Source of the DNA: Liminaster sp017519885
Lineage (GTDB): Bacteria > Bacteroidota > Bacteroidia > Bacteroidales > UBA3663
Direction: 5' to 3'
Assembly (NCBI GenBank): GCA_017519885.1
Contig: JAFWRO010000030.1
Location: forward strand, 47,059-111,058
DNA length: 64,000 bases
Part shown: positions 44,094 through 53,139 of the stretch, piece after piece
How positions within the stretch are numbered: the stretch's first letter is position 1
Layout: each line of letters begins with the position of its first letter
Notes under the pieces: generated by a model
Told to the model about the DNA's origin: nothing
The model's input: only the letters and a program-made list of their open reading frames with translations
Databases searched by the model: none
Position numbers and translations under genes: made by a program

Positions 44094-44927
44094 TCAGATT
44101 CCGAGGAGTTTTTCGGCGTTTCCGGTGGTCGTTTTTGCCACTTCTTCGAGGGGCATTTCCAGCAGTTCAGCAAGGAATCGGGCAGTATCGGCGGTGTAGG
44201 ATGGTTCGTTGCGACGCCCGCGATGAGGGATGGGCGCCAGGTAGGGAGAATCGGTTTCAAGAACGATGCGGTCAATGCCAATGGCCTTCACAACTTCGGG
44301 GACTTTGCTGTTTTTATATGTCAGTGTACCGCCTACGCCAATCATGAAATCTCCCAGCTCCATGGCTTCGCTTGCTTGTCGGGCATCGCCGCTGTAACAG
44401 TGGAGGATCCCCCGCAGGCGTTGGCCATTGGCAGCATTTACATCGCTTTTATATTTATTTAAAAGGTATTGGTGCAGGAAGTCGATAAATTCCTGCATGG
44501 CATCGCGAATATGGAGCAGCACGGGCAGGTCGTAAGCCAGTGCCCAGTCGAACTGTTCCGAGAGAATCCTCTGCTGGTCGGCAAAGCGCGTCTTGTCCCA
44601 ATAGAGGTCGAAGCCTATTTCTCCGATGGGGAGTTTTCGCGTCGGTCGGCCATCAACGGGGCAACAGTATTCATCGAGCAGTCGCTTGGTGGCGGCGAGT
44701 TGTGCCTCGATGTCATCGGCCATATTTTCGGGATGGATGCCGATGCTCGGAAAGAGCACACTGGGATGCTTGCGGCAGAGTTCCATGATTTGGGGGAATT
44801 CCGTTTCGTCGCAGCATGCGAGGAGCATCTTGGTGACGCCTGCCTCTTGGGCACGCAAGATGCAGGCCTCCACATCGGATGTGAAGGCCTTGGATATCAG
44901 GTGGCAATGGGTGTCAATGATTTTCAT
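44094..44927 (-). CDS. TatD family metal-dependent hydrolase
   Basis: 277-residue TIM-barrel metal-dependent hydrolase of the TatD family, a group with DNase activity in studied members. Metal ligands are in IDTHCHL (His-x-His type at residues 6-8), the Glu in IGEIGFDLYWDK, His in LLHIRDA and GILHCYSGD, and Asp in VLETDSPYLAPIPHRGRRNEP, all intact. Length and motif order match the family. It follows the hypothetical gene by three bases and probably belongs to the operon with the polyprenyl synthase. Confidence 0.95.
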   Translation of the reverse strand: MKIIDTHCHLISKAFTSDVEACILRAQEAGVTKMLLACCDETEFPQIMELCRKHPSVLFPSIGIHPENMADDIEAQLAATKRLLDEYCCPVDGRPTRKLPIGEIGFDLYWDKTRFADQQRILSEQFDWALAYDLPVLLHIRDAMQEFIDFLHQYLLNKYKSDVNAANGQRLRGILHCYSGDARQASEAMELGDFMIGVGGTLTYKNSKVPEVVKAIGIDRIVLETDSPYLAPIPHRGRRNEPSYTADTARFLAELLEMPLEEVAKTTTGNAEKLLGI

Positions 44928-44930
44928 TAC

Positions 44931-45662
44931 CTAAAATTCGATGGTGTTCTGGAGTTTCTCGGCCTCGATCTGCTTTTTCTCTTCGGAACTCAAATAGAAT
45001 ATCAAGCCGAACTGGGCACACTTGTCGATGCTTTGCTGCAATGGATAGTCGGCATAGAAGTTCTTCACCTGGTTGGAGAGGTCGTGAAGCAGGTCGTCCA
45101 CGATGGGACGCATCTGCACAAGTTCCTGACGATATTTCTCGGCATTGGCCTTCAGTCGGCTGACGTTATAATAATGGTCGGCGAAGATGCTCCAATGGAC
45201 TTTCACCTTGGCGATGTTCGGATTGTAGATGGGCACACCACCTCGGCTGATGCGCTTCTCTTCGCCGGCGATGACAGACTTGCCCCACTTTTCGATGTCG
45301 GAATCCGTATCAAGGGGAGGCAGCACAAAGCTGTTTGGATTGAGGCCATAGCCTTCCTTGATGTCCTTCTTCAATTCGCCGCGTCGGATGGCCATATTGA
45401 GTACCTGTATGAAATGGGAAACGTACATACGCGCCATATGAGCCTCCTCCTTGTAGTCCTTATTGATTTTCATGAACTGGTTGCGGTACTGCTGGTACTG
45501 CGACTGTGCATTGCGGAACTTGTTGAGGAGGAGCCGGGCATCACGTATGGTCTGGTAGCTCAGTACCAGTTGTCCGTTTTCCTTGTAGCCTTCCATGTTC
45601 ACCGCCTTTTGAAGGGCTTTGATGCGACTGGGGTCAGTGTTGGGTAGATAGCGTCGAGGCAT
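44931..45662 (-). CDS. Hypothetical protein between tatD and the polyprenyl synthase
   Basis: 243-residue soluble protein I do not recognise. It starts MPRRYLPNTDPSRIKALQKAVN and is highly helical and charged, with possible coiled coil at about 45-80 (LLNKFRNAQSQYQQYRNQFMKINKDYKEEAHMARMYV) and near the C-terminus (SSEEKKQIEAEKLQNTIEF). There is no signal peptide or membrane helix. The central section holds PNSFVLPPLDTDSDIEKW. It is tightly packed between the polyprenyl synthase (19-base gap) and tatD (3-base gap). Confidence 0.75.
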   Translation of the reverse strand: MPRRYLPNTDPSRIKALQKAVNMEGYKENGQLVLSYQTIRDARLLLNKFRNAQSQYQQYRNQFMKINKDYKEEAHMARMYVSHFIQVLNMAIRRGELKKDIKEGYGLNPNSFVLPPLDTDSDIEKWGKSVIAGEEKRISRGGVPIYNPNIAKVKVHWSIFADHYYNVSRLKANAEKYRQELVQMRPIVDDLLHDLSNQVKNFYADYPLQQSIDKCAQFGLIFYLSSEEKKQIEAEKLQNTIEF

Positions 45663-45681
45663 CCGATGGATTGATTAATGA

Positions 45682-46677
45682 TTACTTCTCACGTTTTTCA
45701 AGTTTCGCTGCAATTTCCTTCAGCAGTCGTAGTTTTGGCATAGGTATACTCATCGATTGGAGGGCTTGCAGTGCTTCCTGGTGATAGTTGGCGATAGCAA
45801 GGCGGCAGGCTTTTTCTGCTCCCGTCTTCTTGTAGTAGGCCTTGTAGGTTTCGATCTTCTGTTGCTCGCTCATACCCTCGGTGTTGGGCTCGGGGGCATT
45901 GGCCAGGGCGGTAATGCGGAGGAAGGTCTTCTTGTTTTCGAGAATGTCGCCTCCGATGCGCTTGCCGAAGGTCTTGGGGTTGCCCCAGCAGTCGAGCCAG
46001 TCGTCCTGAAGCTGGAATGCCAGACCCAGCGAGGTGCCAAAACGGAAGAGGGTGTCGATATCACGGTCGAGCCATTCGTAACGCTCCACGCCAATGTCGG
46101 AGAGGTTGCCGAACTGTTTGTCTTGTCCGATGTATGCACCTATCTGCAAAGCGCGGCCCAGCAGAACAGACGTCTTGAGACGAATCATCTCGATATACTC
46201 ATCGATGGTCACGTTGTCGCGTGTCTCGAACTCCATATCGTACTGCTGACCTTGACAGATCTCCTGGTTCATCAGATTGAACGTGTCGATGACGTTCTTG
46301 AGTACACGAGACGGAGCTTCGGCGATGAGCTGATAGGCCAGACCCTCCATGGCATCGCCACTGAGGATGGCCTGGTTTTCGTTCCATTTCACATGGACGG
46401 TGGGACGCCCACGGCGCGTAGGGGCCTTGTCCATGACGTCGTCGTGGAGCAGGGTGAAGTTGTGGTACATCTCGATGCCAAGGGCGGGTTTCAACGCTGC
46501 CTGGATATCATCGTTGTAGAGGCTGGCTGCTATGAGCACGAGGGTGGGACGCAGACGCTTGCCTCCCGAATCGAGGGTGTACCGGATGGGGTCGTATAGA
46601 GTGGCAGCGGCAATGGGGTAGTCGAGGTCCTGAAGCCCCTCTTCAATCATTGCACTTAGATCGGCTAGTTTTTTCAT
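45682..46677 (-). CDS. Isoprenyl (polyprenyl) diphosphate synthase
   Basis: 331-residue trans-isoprenyl diphosphate synthase that extends allylic diphosphates with isopentenyl diphosphate. Both aspartate-rich motifs are present: DDVMDKAPTRRGRPTVH (first, DDxxD) and QLQDDWLDCWG (second, DDxxD). GGKRLRPTLVL in the N-terminal third is also diagnostic. Residues just before the first motif (YHNFTLLH) suggest a medium or long chain product, but chain length cannot be set from sequence alone. It may serve quinone or undecaprenyl-related synthesis. It leads the set that continues with the hypothetical gene and tatD. Confidence 0.93.
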   Translation of the reverse strand: MKKLADLSAMIEEGLQDLDYPIAAATLYDPIRYTLDSGGKRLRPTLVLIAASLYNDDIQAALKPALGIEMYHNFTLLHDDVMDKAPTRRGRPTVHVKWNENQAILSGDAMEGLAYQLIAEAPSRVLKNVIDTFNLMNQEICQGQQYDMEFETRDNVTIDEYIEMIRLKTSVLLGRALQIGAYIGQDKQFGNLSDIGVERYEWLDRDIDTLFRFGTSLGLAFQLQDDWLDCWGNPKTFGKRIGGDILENKKTFLRITALANAPEPNTEGMSEQQKIETYKAYYKKTGAEKACRLAIANYHQEALQALQSMSIPMPKLRLLKEIAAKLEKREK

Positions 46678-46722
46678 TTCTTTGGGAGGATGTCCCTTGT
46701 TAGTCCATAATATAAAAAGAGA

Positions 46723-46763
46723 GAAGCCAACCGTGAGGGTCTCGGAAACTCAGGGTTGGCTTC
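46723..46763 (-). terminator. Terminator after tonB
   Basis: GAAGCCAACC (46723-46732) pairs with GGTTGGCTTC (46754-46763), with a further TGAG/CTCA pairing inside. The minus strand continues into a T-rich tail. Confidence 0.85.
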
Positions 46764-46771
46764 AAATTGAA

Positions 46772-47467
46772 TTACTGCAGACGGAAGGTAACTGGCAGCA
46801 TGTACTTTACACGTACCGGTTTACCACGCTGCTTACCTGGCTTCCACTTAGGCATTGACTGCACTACGCGCTTAGCTTCCTTGGTGAGGTCCTCCGAAGG
46901 TGAGCGGAGCTCCTGGATGTCGGTAACTGAACCGTCTTTCTCGACAACGAATGAAAGGGTTACACGGCCTTGGATGCCGTTTTCTGCAGCGAATGCTGGG
47001 TAGCGAAGGTTCTTACTGATGTACTCCATCAAGGCCTTGGTGCCGCCTGGGAACTCAGGCTCCTGCTCTACGACGGTGAAGATCTGATTTGCATCAGCTT
47101 CCTCCTCCTCGGCGGGTCCGGTCTCAACAACCTGCTGGATAACCTCAACAGTGGCGTTGTCGTCTTCGGCGCTCTGCATCTCGATTTCGGCAACTTCAAC
47201 GTCGTCTTCCACGACGGTAAGTTCCTCGATCACGTCGGGCATCGGCGGCGGCGGTGGCGGTGGCGGAGTATTGTTCTGTACTGTCATTACAATCTCTTCT
47301 TCTTCCTCGATCACTGCATCACCAAAACCGAGACTCTTGGTCTGATGAGTGACGTTGGTCCACTCGAAAGCGATGAAGAGGATTGCAAGAATACCTGCAA
47401 GACCTGTGAGCCAATAGGTGGTTTTTCTGGGCTCGAGATCAACTTGGGGGTCTTTCTTGATTTCCAT
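46772..47467 (-). CDS. tonB: Energy transducer TonB
   Basis: 231-residue inner membrane protein that carries ExbBD energy to outer membrane receptors. One N-terminal anchor helix (TYWLTGLAGILAILFIAFEW, about 17-36), then a proline run (NNTPPPPPPPPMPDVIEEL), an acidic spacer, and a C-terminal TonB domain with ISKNLRYPAFAAENGIQGRV, TLSFVVEKDGSVTD and MPKWKPGKQRGKPVRVKYMLPVTF. The end is intact. It has its own promoter and terminator and lies 3 kb from exbB, with three unrelated genes between. Confidence 0.95.
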   Translation of the reverse strand: MEIKKDPQVDLEPRKTTYWLTGLAGILAILFIAFEWTNVTHQTKSLGFGDAVIEEEEEIVMTVQNNTPPPPPPPPMPDVIEELTVVEDDVEVAEIEMQSAEDDNATVEVIQQVVETGPAEEEEADANQIFTVVEQEPEFPGGTKALMEYISKNLRYPAFAAENGIQGRVTLSFVVEKDGSVTDIQELRSPSEDLTKEAKRVVQSMPKWKPGKQRGKPVRVKYMLPVTFRLQ

Positions 47468-47499
47468 ATGAATGTATTAAATTGGTTAAAAACTCGTCA

Positions 47500-47531
47500 C
47501 AAAAGTAGTCTTTTTTTAGATACAAACCAAA
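47500..47531 (-). promoter_or_regulatory. tonB promoter (TTTG-N20-TACTTTTG)
   Basis: On the minus strand a -33 TTTG (47528-47531) and a -7 TACTTTTG (47500-47507) are 20 bases apart, 33 bases before the start. Confidence 0.8.
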
Positions 47532-47566
47532 AAAAACGGGTAAAAAAACGTTTTTTGCACGAAAAA

Positions 47567-47598
47567 ATTGTATTTTTACTGAAAAAAGGGTATTTTTG
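47567..47598 (+). promoter_or_regulatory. porQ promoter (ATTG-N20-TATTTTTG)
   Basis: ATTG at 47567-47570 (one change from TTTG) and TATTTTTG at 47591-47598 are 20 bases apart. This gives a leader of about 70 bases before the proposed TTG start. Confidence 0.6.
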
Positions 47599-47673
47599 CA
47601 TACAAAATTTGTGCATTTTCCGTTTTAAAGAATAAAATAATCTTCTTTAACCAATAATAGATATTCAGTTATT

Positions 47674-48717
47674 TTGATCTATATAACAAAACAGGATTTT
47701 CGACCGAAGCGCGGTCGTCAGCCGAGAGCTTCTGGCATATTAAATCGCCTTGTTGCGACGTCTGCCTTCCTCTTGGTCACTGCGGTATCCTTCTCGCAGG
47801 AAATCACCGGATACGGGTATCTCGAACAGCCCGTTTCGGCACGCGGCCTTGCCTTGGGAGGAACCAGCATCAGCGTGGTGGAGCCCGAGATGTCATTGGC
47901 CGAGCAGAACCCCTCGTTGCTATGTCCCGAAATGGCGGGGCAGGTTGCAATCAGCTATACGCGCTACATGGGTGATGTCAATCTGGGGTATGCAGCCTAC
48001 GCCGGACGATTCCTGGAGGTGGGCGGATGGTCGGTTGGAATGCGTTTTATCGACTATGGCGATTTCCACGGCTATGATGAGCAGGGTATTTCGACCGGAA
48101 GTTTTGGCGTGAAGGATATGAGCCTGCAAGGAGCCATCGGTTATCCCGTTAACGACCGACTGCGTGTCGGGGCACAGGCGAAGTTCCTCTATACCAGTTA
48201 CGAGAGTTATTCCGCGTTCGCCATGGGCGTAGATCTCGGCTTGAACTACTACAACGAAGCCTCGGGCAACTCCATTTCGCTGACCGCCACCAACCTGGGC
48301 GGCCAGTTCAAGGCGCTTTATGAGGAGCGCAAGGAACATCTGCCCACTCAGATCAACGTGGGGTGGAGCAGCGAACTCCAGCATCTGCCTCTTTGCGTTT
48401 CTGTCACTGCCTATCATCTGCTCGACTGGGATCCCGACTATGTGGATGGCAGTGGCATCAAGCATTCGTTCAAGGACTCCGAGATGGTGCTCAATCATCT
48501 CATCTTCGGTGTCGAATGGACGGCCTCCGATCATTTCTGGCTTGCTGCTTCGTACAACTACCGCAACCAGCGACGTTTCTCAGGACATGGAGGCTTCCTG
48601 CGCGGCTTGGGTTTGGGAGCAGGTGTCAATTATCGTCAGTTGGCATTTATGATTGCCTATGCTTCGGCGCATGCAGGGGACGGAACCATGACGTTCCAGT
48701 TCAATTATTCGTTTTAA
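47674..48717 (+). CDS. porQ: Type IX secretion system protein PorQ
   Basis: 347-residue outer membrane beta-barrel of the FadL-like PorV/PorQ group, part of the type IX secretion apparatus. The start is uncertain: no ATG precedes the signal peptide, so TTG at 47674 is used, giving a long basic n-region before LVATSAFLLVTAVSFSQ. PorQ-typical text follows: PVSARGLALGGTSISVVEPEMSLAEQNPSLL, MRFIDYGDFHGYDEQG and FLYTSYESYSAFAMGVDLGL, ending FQFNYSF with a terminal Phe. The order porQ-cmk-ispH is one I know from other Bacteroidetes. It supports a type IX route for the tailed proteins in the window. Confidence 0.9.
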   Translation: MIYITKQDFRPKRGRQPRASGILNRLVATSAFLLVTAVSFSQEITGYGYLEQPVSARGLALGGTSISVVEPEMSLAEQNPSLLCPEMAGQVAISYTRYMGDVNLGYAAYAGRFLEVGGWSVGMRFIDYGDFHGYDEQGISTGSFGVKDMSLQGAIGYPVNDRLRVGAQAKFLYTSYESYSAFAMGVDLGLNYYNEASGNSISLTATNLGGQFKALYEERKEHLPTQINVGWSSELQHLPLCVSVTAYHLLDWDPDYVDGSGIKHSFKDSEMVLNHLIFGVEWTASDHFWLAASYNYRNQRRFSGHGGFLRGLGLGAGVNYRQLAFMIAYASAHAGDGTMTFQFNYSF

Positions 48718-48739
48718 TACACCTTTAAAATAATATATA

Positions 48740-49435
48740 ATGAAAAAGATTACAATTGCTATCGATGGTCATTCGAGCTGTGGAAAGAGTACGATGGCCA
48801 AGAGCCTTGCAAAGAAGCTCAACTATATCTATGTGGATACAGGTGCCATGTATCGAGCCGTGACACTTTATGCTTTGCGTGCTGGTTTGATGGATGCCAA
48901 CACCAAGGCCATCGACACGGAAGGCTTAAAGGCGCAGCTGGACAAGGTGAACATCACGTTCACATATAATGAGGAGGGACGTATGCAGACGGCGCTCAAT
49001 GGAGAGATTGTCGAGAAGGAGATTCGTGAGATGACCGTCTCCAACTGCGTGAGCCCTATTTCCGCCTTGTCATTCGTGCGCGAATATCTGGTTGCCCTCC
49101 AGCAGAAGATGGGCCTTGAAGGTGGCATCGTAATGGATGGTCGCGACATTGGCACCGTCGTCTTCCCCAATGCCGATCTCAAGGTGTTTGTGACGGCCAG
49201 CGCCGAGGTGCGCGCCCAGCGTCGACTGCTCGAACTGCAAGGCAAGGGAGATACGACAACTACATTCGCCGAGGTGCTCAAGAATGTTGAGGAGCGTGAC
49301 TACATCGATTCGCATCGCGAGGTTTCCCCATTGCGCAAGGCCGATGATGCCCTGTTGCTCGACAATAGCAATCTGACCATTCCCGAGCAGGATGAGTTGC
49401 TCCTGAAATGGGCTATGGACTGCATCAATGCATAA
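48740..49435 (+). CDS. cmk: Cytidylate kinase
   Basis: 231-residue CMP/dCMP kinase of the NMP kinase fold. The P-loop is AIDGHSSCGKSTMAKSLAKKLNYIYVDTGAMYRAVTLYAL (residues 7 on), followed by DGRDIGTVVFPNADLKVFVTASAEVRAQRR and SPLRKADDALLLDNSNLTI. All catalytic arginines look conserved. It is 22 bases after porQ and 9 before ispH, so the three are probably one transcript. Confidence 0.97.
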   Translation: MKKITIAIDGHSSCGKSTMAKSLAKKLNYIYVDTGAMYRAVTLYALRAGLMDANTKAIDTEGLKAQLDKVNITFTYNEEGRMQTALNGEIVEKEIREMTVSNCVSPISALSFVREYLVALQQKMGLEGGIVMDGRDIGTVVFPNADLKVFVTASAEVRAQRRLLELQGKGDTTTTFAEVLKNVEERDYIDSHREVSPLRKADDALLLDNSNLTIPEQDELLLKWAMDCINA

Positions 49436-49444
49436 GAGACGGCC

Positions 49445-50320
49445 ATGCAGGTTACAGTCGATGAACATAGTGGCTTTTGTCCTGGAGTGGTGAGTGCCAT
49501 CCGAAAGGCAGAGGAACAACTCCGTGATAGTGAAACGCTCTATTGCCTGGGCGACATTGTCCATAACAGCGAGGAGGTTTCGCGTCTCGAGCAGTTGGGA
49601 CTACGCACCATCGATCATGAGCAGTTGGCAGCGCTTCATGACAAGCCTGTGCTGATTCGTGCACATGGAGAGCCTCCTTCGACATACCATGTGGCCGAAC
49701 GGAACAACATCGAAATCATAGATGCTACCTGCCCGGTGGTGCTGCAGCTTCAGAAGCGTATCAAGCGTGTCTATGAGGATTCGAAGACCTCCTTCCCAGG
49801 TGTACAGATCGTCATCTACGGCAAGAAGGGCCATGCCGAGGTCAATGGTCTTGTCGGCCAGACCGAGGGTACGGCAATCGTAGTCGAAGGTATGCAGGAT
49901 CTCGACAAGATTGACTATGCAAGGCCGGTGCGTCTCTTCAGCCAAACCACGATGCCCGTCGATGCATTCCGCGAACTTGCAGCCATCATCTGCCGCAGGA
50001 TGAATGACAGGGAGGATTTCCAGTATCGCGACACCATCTGTCGTCAGGTGGCTAACCGCATACCCCATCTTCGCGAATTTTCGCGTCAGCATGATGTGGT
50101 TCTCTTCGTCAGTGGCAAGAAGTCGAGCAACGGCAAGGCACTCTTCGGTGTGTGCCGTGAGGAGAACCCACGCAGTTACTTCATCAGTCATCCCGAGGAA
50201 TTCCAGCCCGAGATGGTCGAAGGAGCACAAACCGTGGGGATTTGCGGCGCTACATCTACTCCCAAATGGCAGATGGAGGCTCTTGCGAAGACGATTCATG
50301 AAATTTTTACACAAAAATAA
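49445..50320 (+). CDS. ispH: 4-hydroxy-3-methylbut-2-enyl diphosphate reductase
   Basis: 291-residue 4Fe-4S enzyme, last step of the methylerythritol phosphate pathway, giving isopentenyl and dimethylallyl diphosphate. The three cluster cysteines are Cys12 (SGFCPGVV), Cys96 (DATCPVV) and Cys199 (DTICRQVANR). AHGEPPSTY and GKKSSNGKALF are the substrate loops. Complete length. The product supplies the polyprenyl synthase elsewhere in the window. Confidence 0.97.
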   Translation: MQVTVDEHSGFCPGVVSAIRKAEEQLRDSETLYCLGDIVHNSEEVSRLEQLGLRTIDHEQLAALHDKPVLIRAHGEPPSTYHVAERNNIEIIDATCPVVLQLQKRIKRVYEDSKTSFPGVQIVIYGKKGHAEVNGLVGQTEGTAIVVEGMQDLDKIDYARPVRLFSQTTMPVDAFRELAAIICRRMNDREDFQYRDTICRQVANRIPHLREFSRQHDVVLFVSGKKSSNGKALFGVCREENPRSYFISHPEEFQPEMVEGAQTVGICGATSTPKWQMEALAKTIHEIFTQK

Positions 50321-50348
50321 AACCTTAATCTCTTAAAACTTAACAATT

Positions 50349-51332
50349 ATGTCAGAAATCAAAAGTGTAGGCATCTTAACCAGTGGTGGCGATGCTCCAG
50401 GAATGAATGCAGCCATTCGTGCCGTCACACGTGCTGCTATTTTCAGTGGCCTTAAAGTCTATGGTATCTATCGAGGCTATCAGGGCCTGATTGAGGACAA
50501 CATCGTAGAATTCAAGACTCAGAGCGTAAGTAACATTATCGCTCGAGGCGGAACGATTCTTAAGACCGCCCGCTCGAAGGACTTCAAGACGCCCGAGGGC
50601 CGCAAGACAGCCTACGAGAATCTCCGCAAACACGAGATTGATGCCCTTGTCGTAATCGGAGGCGACGGCTCCATCACAGGAGCCTCCTATCTTGCCAAGG
50701 AGTATGATATCCCGATTGTCGGTCTTCCGGGCACCATCGACAACGATTTGGCCGGCACCGATGCCACCATCGGCTACGATACGGCTATGAACACCATCAT
50801 GGAGTGTGTCGATAAGATTCGCGATACGGCCACCTCCCACGAACGCCTCTTCATCGTCGAGGTCATGGGACGCGATGCCGGCTTCCTCGCCCTCAATGGA
50901 GCCATCGCAACCGGATGCGAGGATGTCATCATCCCCGAAGAGAAGACACAGTACGAGCAGCTCAAGGAACTTGTTGCCAATGGCTTCCGCAAGTCGAAGT
51001 CGTCGGCCATGGTGCTGGTGACCGAAAGCAAGGACGAGAACGGAGGAGCCCTGGGCCTGGCCCGCAAGATGAAGGAGGAGTTCCCCGAGTACGATGTGCG
51101 CTATTCGGTGCTCGGACACCTGCAGCGTGGCGGCAGTCCGTCAGCAGCCGACCGCATCCTGGCCAGCCGCACCGGCTATGCAGCTGTCGAGGCTCTGCTC
51201 CAGGGTCAGCGAAACGTCCTCATCGGCATCCATAACGACCACATGGTGAACATTCCTTTCGCCAAGGCTATCCATCAGGAGAAACCTATCGATCCTGAGC
51301 TTCTCACAGTGCTCCGTGTACTGTCCATTTAG
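50349..51332 (+). CDS. pfkA: ATP-dependent 6-phosphofructokinase
   Basis: 327-residue PfkA that phosphorylates fructose-6-phosphate in glycolysis. GILTSGGDAPGMNAAIRAVTR (N-terminal), IGGDGSITGASYLAKE, the catalytic PGTIDNDLAGTDATIGYDTA (Asp in TIDND), EVMGRDAGFLALNGAIATG and LGHLQRGGSPSAADRILASR are all present. GGD followed by Gly104-type spacing fits the ATP-, not pyrophosphate-, using group. It lies 28 bases after ispH. Confidence 0.96.
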   Translation: MSEIKSVGILTSGGDAPGMNAAIRAVTRAAIFSGLKVYGIYRGYQGLIEDNIVEFKTQSVSNIIARGGTILKTARSKDFKTPEGRKTAYENLRKHEIDALVVIGGDGSITGASYLAKEYDIPIVGLPGTIDNDLAGTDATIGYDTAMNTIMECVDKIRDTATSHERLFIVEVMGRDAGFLALNGAIATGCEDVIIPEEKTQYEQLKELVANGFRKSKSSAMVLVTESKDENGGALGLARKMKEEFPEYDVRYSVLGHLQRGGSPSAADRILASRTGYAAVEALLQGQRNVLIGIHNDHMVNIPFAKAIHQEKPIDPELLTVLRVLSI

Positions 51333-51382
51333 TGCCAAAAACGCACATTCATGGTCTTTATCTGCTGATTTTCAGCCGAAAA

Positions 51383-51414
51383 TTTGGATAATCGGGACAA
51401 ATTGCGTAAATTTG
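51383..51414 (+). promoter_or_regulatory. Promoter of the 516-residue protein gene (TTTG-N20-TAAATTTG)
   Basis: TTTG at 51383-51386 and TAAATTTG at 51407-51414 are 20 bases apart, 44 bases before the start. Confidence 0.8.
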
Positions 51415-51458
51415 CCCCGATTTTTTCATTATTATTCCAAGTTTAATGTTTCAAACCT

Positions 51459-53009
51459 ATGATTAAACGTCTTTCTCTACTCTTGAGTCTTTTTGCACCT
51501 CTTTGCGTGCTGGCCGAAACGGTGCCTGCACTGGTCATTGGTGGTGACACCAAGGTTGCTTTGCAGGAAATCGTCAGCGTAAAGCTTGATGCCAGCAACC
51601 TGTATGTCCTCAAGACCGATGGCTCCACACTCACACAGCCTCTCGCTACACTCACTTTCGGTACGACCGAAACTGGTGCCGGTATCCGCGAACGTCTCTC
51701 GGAGAGCGGTCAGTCAATCTATATCGTCTATGACCTCAATGGTCGAATGGTGAAGCAGGGCAGTGCCCAGCATACACAGGAAGTCCTGTCGGGACTCGAA
51801 GCCGGCACCTACATCATCCGGATGGGCAATCAAAGCTTCAAGGTGCAGACCAATGGCACCGTCTGTAATAGCTGGACCTACACCCCAGCAGTGAGCACTC
51901 CTTTCGAGACGCTTGCAAACGTCGCCGCCTCTTCTGACGGCGATGACGAGTACGTGCCTGAACCGGCTATGCAGATTGAACTCCCCGGCCTTGATGCCAT
52001 GACGACTATCGCCAAGCTCGATAGCCTCATGTTTACTACCGACCTTTCTTCGCTCAATGTCATTCGGGGTGGTATCTTTACATCCATCACACTGTCTGCT
52101 ATCGAGCAGATATCCTTCCCAATGAGCCTCGAGTGCGTCACACTCGCCTACAGCGGCAACAGCGTCGAAGGTGTCAATCCCTTCTTTTTCGATGGGGTGG
52201 CTATCAGCCTCGATGGCGCCGGCGTGACAGTCAATTCTTCCTATGTCGATGATGAAGTGGAGTTCGAACTCTCTGGTGCCTCTTCCAACGGTTACTTCAA
52301 ATACTATGGAGACAAGAAGTTCAAGACCACTCTCAAGGGACTCACATTAAGCAATCCCAATGGCCCCGTAATCAACAGTCAGAGTGGGAAGAAGGGTACC
52401 ATCAAGTCGCAGAACGGCTACACCAACACCCTCAGTGACGGTAGCAATTATGCCACCAGTGCCGAGGATCAGAAAGGTTGCATCTTTAGCGAAGGTCAGC
52501 TGATCTTCAGTGGCAAGGGCACACTCAACATCCTTTCCAATTACAAGCACGCCATCGTCTCTGACGACTACGTAAGCTTTGAGAATGGTACAGTCAACGT
52601 CCTCAGTTCGGTAGGTGATGCTGTCCATGCCAAGGACTCCATTCTCGTTCAGTCGGGCACCATCGGACTTACCTGTTCGGGCGATGGCCTCGATTGCGAT
52701 GGCCCTATCACTATCCGTGAGGGAGAGAATGGCATCCCCGTGCTCTCTATCAGTTCCGATGGCGATGGCGCAAAGGGCATCAAGACGGCGATGGACTTCC
52801 TGATGACCAATGGCAATGTAGATATTACCCTCACCGGCAAAAAGGAAGTAGCCGATGGCAAGACGACTAACGTGATTGGTGTCAAGGCTGATGGCAACAT
52901 CACCATTACGGGAGGTATGCTCACCATCGTCAACACTTGCCCAGGCGGCAAGTATCTCAGCGCCGATGGCAACATCACCATTGGTCCGGCCGCAAAGGTT
53001 ATCTATTAA
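51459..53009 (+). CDS. Secreted protein with Cthe_2159-type beta-helix domain and internal sorting-tail-like module
   Basis: 516-residue exported protein. A signal peptide (MIKRLSLLLSLFAPLCVLA) is followed by a short beta domain; residues 87-130 (IYIVYDLNGRMVKQG...LEAGTYIIRMGNQSFKVQ) look like a type IX C-terminal sorting domain, yet they lie in the first third of the protein. From about 225 on it has the carbohydrate-binding domain of the Cthe_2159 type, a polygalacturonate-binding beta-helix in its studied member: GVAISLDGAGVTVNS, TTLKGLTLSNPNGPVINSQSGKKGTI, FSGKGTLNILSNYKHAIVSDDYV, GDAVHAKDSILVQSGT and CSGDGLDCDGPI. A pectin-binding role would fit the PL1 gene, as inference only. Confidence 0.75.
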   Translation: MIKRLSLLLSLFAPLCVLAETVPALVIGGDTKVALQEIVSVKLDASNLYVLKTDGSTLTQPLATLTFGTTETGAGIRERLSESGQSIYIVYDLNGRMVKQGSAQHTQEVLSGLEAGTYIIRMGNQSFKVQTNGTVCNSWTYTPAVSTPFETLANVAASSDGDDEYVPEPAMQIELPGLDAMTTIAKLDSLMFTTDLSSLNVIRGGIFTSITLSAIEQISFPMSLECVTLAYSGNSVEGVNPFFFDGVAISLDGAGVTVNSSYVDDEVEFELSGASSNGYFKYYGDKKFKTTLKGLTLSNPNGPVINSQSGKKGTIKSQNGYTNTLSDGSNYATSAEDQKGCIFSEGQLIFSGKGTLNILSNYKHAIVSDDYVSFENGTVNVLSSVGDAVHAKDSILVQSGTIGLTCSGDGLDCDGPITIREGENGIPVLSISSDGDGAKGIKTAMDFLMTNGNVDITLTGKKEVADGKTTNVIGVKADGNITITGGMLTIVNTCPGGKYLSADGNITIGPAAKVIY

Positions 53010-53043
53010 CCCTTGCCTCTATTCTTTAGTAGATATTCAATGA

Positions 53044-53077
53044 AAAGGCGTTTTTCTTCAATGAAACGCCTTTTTTT
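53044..53077 (+). terminator. Rho-independent terminator after the 516-residue protein
   Basis: AAAGGCGTTT (53044-53053) pairs with AAACGCCTTT (53064-53073) and is followed by a T-run. Confidence 0.85.
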
Positions 53078-53139
53078 GCTTTAAACGCACCTTTGAATAC
53101 CCCGTCTAAAAAGCAAATAAATCCTTTGAATATTAGGGT

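Noticed and set aside
44469..45647. 392-codon plus-strand frame over tatD and the next gene
   Set aside because: Antisense to two genes with good starts, and tatD has all its metal ligands.
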